From contig JASLNT010000059.1 in the NCBI GenBank assembly GCA_030745875.1, forward strand, positions 140,564-204,563: a DNA stretch of 64,000 nt, given 5' to 3'. Of this stretch, positions 62,500-64,000 are shown piece after piece (position 1 is the first letter of the stretch; every line of letters starts with the position of its first letter). Below the pieces are notes generated by a model. It did no database searches, was not told where the DNA came from, and worked only from the letters and a program-made list of their open reading frames with translations. Origin of the DNA: Phycisphaerae bacterium. GTDB lineage: Bacteria > Planctomycetota > Phycisphaerae > SM23-33. A program made the position numbers and the translations under genes.

Positions 62500-62902
62500 C
62501 GCCGAAGAAGACTCTTGTCCGAGCCCCCATCACGCTCGATACCGGTTTTAAGCTCCCCGCTCTGAACGAGTCTCAAACAGTGGGCGGATTGTAACGTCTT
62601 GCGAGGACTTGTCTTGCGTGGTTGACAAGTAATGAGCAGGGGGTGGCGACTCGAACATGTTCCAAGACGCGGCGATTTTGACGTTGGCAGCCCAAGTGAT
62701 CGTTCCGGGGGAGCAGATCCAATTTTCAAAACTGCAGGGCGGGTGAAGGTGGCGATATTCTGATCCGTGCAACGTAGTGGAATCGGCTCGAGGAAAAGGC
62801 TGGGCTCCTTCGATTTCATGTCGGCTTGTGTGGCAAGCGAGGTCGAGAGTTCCAATGTCGGACAGTCCTCGCTATGGCCCGGTTCCAGTCAGCACGGTTC
62901 GC
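62500..62902. other. intergenic region between convergent genes
   Basis: About 400 bases between the sialidase-cytochrome and the convergent esterase gene. No open frame here has convincing protein character, and I see no clear terminator hairpin or promoter. Confidence 0.4.
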
Positions 62903-64000
62903 TTACTTGGCGCCTTCATGTTCCTTCAGCAATGTCCTTGCTTCATGCAGGCGTCGCTGCAGGTCGGCCGCTTTCAGGGCTTTGCTGAGTTCGCCTTTTT
63001 CATTGCCTTCCAGCTTGTCGATCGTGTTGGTCGGTTTCTTGCCCGTGTAGGCCGTGTAGAGATCCGACAGTGTCCAGGAATCGCTTCGCTGGGTCGCAAG
63101 CGGGAGCTTGCTCCGACCGGATACAAGGTTGGCGTGTGGGTTGCGAGCCCATGCATAGCGGTAGTGAATCGGCTTGGGGACCAACGGACTGGTCAGCGTC
63201 ACGCGGCTCGAATCCCGGCGGGGGCGTCCGCGACTGTCCTTTCCGATCACCGGAAATTCGGCTTTGGCCGCCTGGAACTTTCCGTCCTTACCTGCTATGG
63301 CGAAGCCCACGACAGGCCCCTCGGGATTTGTGCCCATCGGGCCTTTGACCTCGAAGGCGAGCACAATTCTGCCGTCTTCGACCTTCATCTCCTTCAGGTA
63401 CGGCGGTTCCCAATCCACCTCAAAATCATATTGCGTGGCCATGGCCCACGCGGCGATGCGTTCGCCAACCGGGATCTTGAGTTGCGGATGGTACCAGCTT
63501 CGCCGCTGATCGTAGCTACTGACAAAGCCGATGTTCTTGTCGCCGGCCTTGCGTAAGTCGAGGAACGTCTTGTACTGGGCCTCGCGAATGTTGGCGCCGA
63601 CATCGAGCATTTTCTCAAGATAATTATCGGCCAGTTGATTGTCGGCCGTACACAGCGAGATGATTCCGAAGGGCATTTTGGGGTCATTAAACGCTGCACG
63701 CCATGACTCAATCATTCTGGGGAAGATTTGGTAGTACCGGGTTGCTCCCAGCGAGCCCTCGAAACAATTGTTATAGCCCTGGTGCCAGATAATGCCCCTA
63801 GCCGCAAAGCCCGCCAGCGGCGCAATCATGCCGCCATAAAGGTTGCCGGCTTTAATACGTGGGGGACGTAAATCAGAGGGCAGAATCTGGTTGACGGGGC
63901 GGGGGGTCTTGCCCATCTTTGTCCGCTTTTCGATCCATGCTTTTTTCTTGCCGATCCGTTCGGCAAGATCCTTCTTTGGATCGTACGCGGCTAGATATTC
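62903..64000 (-). CDS. sialate O-acetylesterase family (SGNH) enzyme, C-terminal part
   Basis: The frame is open to the right edge, so the N-terminal part, including the catalytic serine block, is outside the window; 365 codons are visible. GMIAPLAGFAARGIIWHQGYNN is the family's conserved helix-loop (normally WYQGESN), FGIISLCTADNQ and FVSSYDQRRSWYHPQLKIPVGERIAAWAM follow as in sialate O-acetylesterases, and HYRYAWARNPHANLV is the C-terminal motif also seen in the paralogue at 48981-50798. Both copies have Gly/Tyr or Phe in place of the family's Glu after HQG, so they may form their own subgroup. It is expected to be secreted and to remove acetyl groups from a glycan. Confidence 0.82.
   Translation of the reverse strand, partial: EYLAAYDPKKDLAERIGKKKAWIEKRTKMGKTPRPVNQILPSDLRPPRIKAGNLYGGMIAPLAGFAARGIIWHQGYNNCFEGSLGATRYYQIFPRMIESWRAAFNDPKMPFGIISLCTADNQLADNYLEKMLDVGANIREAQYKTFLDLRKAGDKNIGFVSSYDQRRSWYHPQLKIPVGERIAAWAMATQYDFEVDWEPPYLKEMKVEDGRIVLAFEVKGPMGTNPEGPVVGFAIAGKDGKFQAAKAEFPVIGKDSRGRPRRDSSRVTLTSPLVPKPIHYRYAWARNPHANLVSGRSKLPLATQRSDSWTLSDLYTAYTGKKPTNTIDKLEGNEKGELSKALKAADLQRRLHEARTLLKEHEGAK

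Overview
The window looks like a chromosomal segment of a Planctomycetota bacterium, probably an anaerobic Phycisphaerae-type lineage. This rests on family content, not on a marker gene: several hydrazine-synthase-alpha-like cytochromes, secreted formylglycine sulfatases, GH127 enzymes, Tat-exported sugar-isomerase-like proteins, XylR-type regulation, UroD-like proteins inside sugar clusters, and a MetV/MvhD one-carbon module typical of anaerobes. No rRNA, tRNA or CRISPR array was seen.

Region 1 (1-9.7 kb) is carbohydrate use. A secreted GH127 enzyme, xylulokinase and an UlaE-type epimerase form a leftward transcription unit that meets a truncated UroD-like gene tail to tail. A rightward sulfatase and a second, leftward GH127 enzyme follow. 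Region 2 (9.8-10.8 kb) is a compact IS1595/ISXO2-like insertion sequence with clear terminal inverted repeats.

Region 3 (11.2-24.4 kb) is central nitrogen and one-carbon metabolism. An mvhD-metV-metF module is joined in one tight operon to a split, ferredoxin-rich glutamate synthase whose synthase subunit is an internal tandem duplication. Facing it is gdhA, with its own terminator. Next comes an NrpR-type nitrogen regulator, rare in bacteria, and then a PEP/pyruvate-binding protein with a KaiC-like N-terminus.

Region 4 (24.5-52.3 kb) is export-oriented and accessory. It holds a Tat-exported isomerase-like protein, four large secreted beta-propeller c-type cytochromes related to hydrazine synthase alpha (one with HEAT repeats, two with a C-terminal FGE-like domain, one with an N-terminal CBM-like domain), a SHOCT membrane protein and a RAYT transposase with REP-like hairpins. 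A XylR regulator diverges from a six-gene run: propeller cytochrome, UroD-like protein, beta-helix/malectin protein, sulfatase, sialate O-acetylesterase and a double alpha/beta hydrolase. This run reads as a polysaccharide utilisation operon with its own cytochrome.

Region 5 (52.4-64 kb) holds a PAS-rich sigma-54 activator followed by a near-consensus sigma-54 promoter that precedes a small monooxygenase-like gene and a hybrid histidine kinase. A fifth hydrazine-synthase-alpha-like cytochrome, fused to a sialidase, and a truncated second sialate O-acetylesterase complete the window. The strongest candidates for new biology are the five-member propeller-cytochrome family with interchangeable carbohydrate/FGE/HEAT modules and the MetFV-MvhD-glutamate synthase operon.
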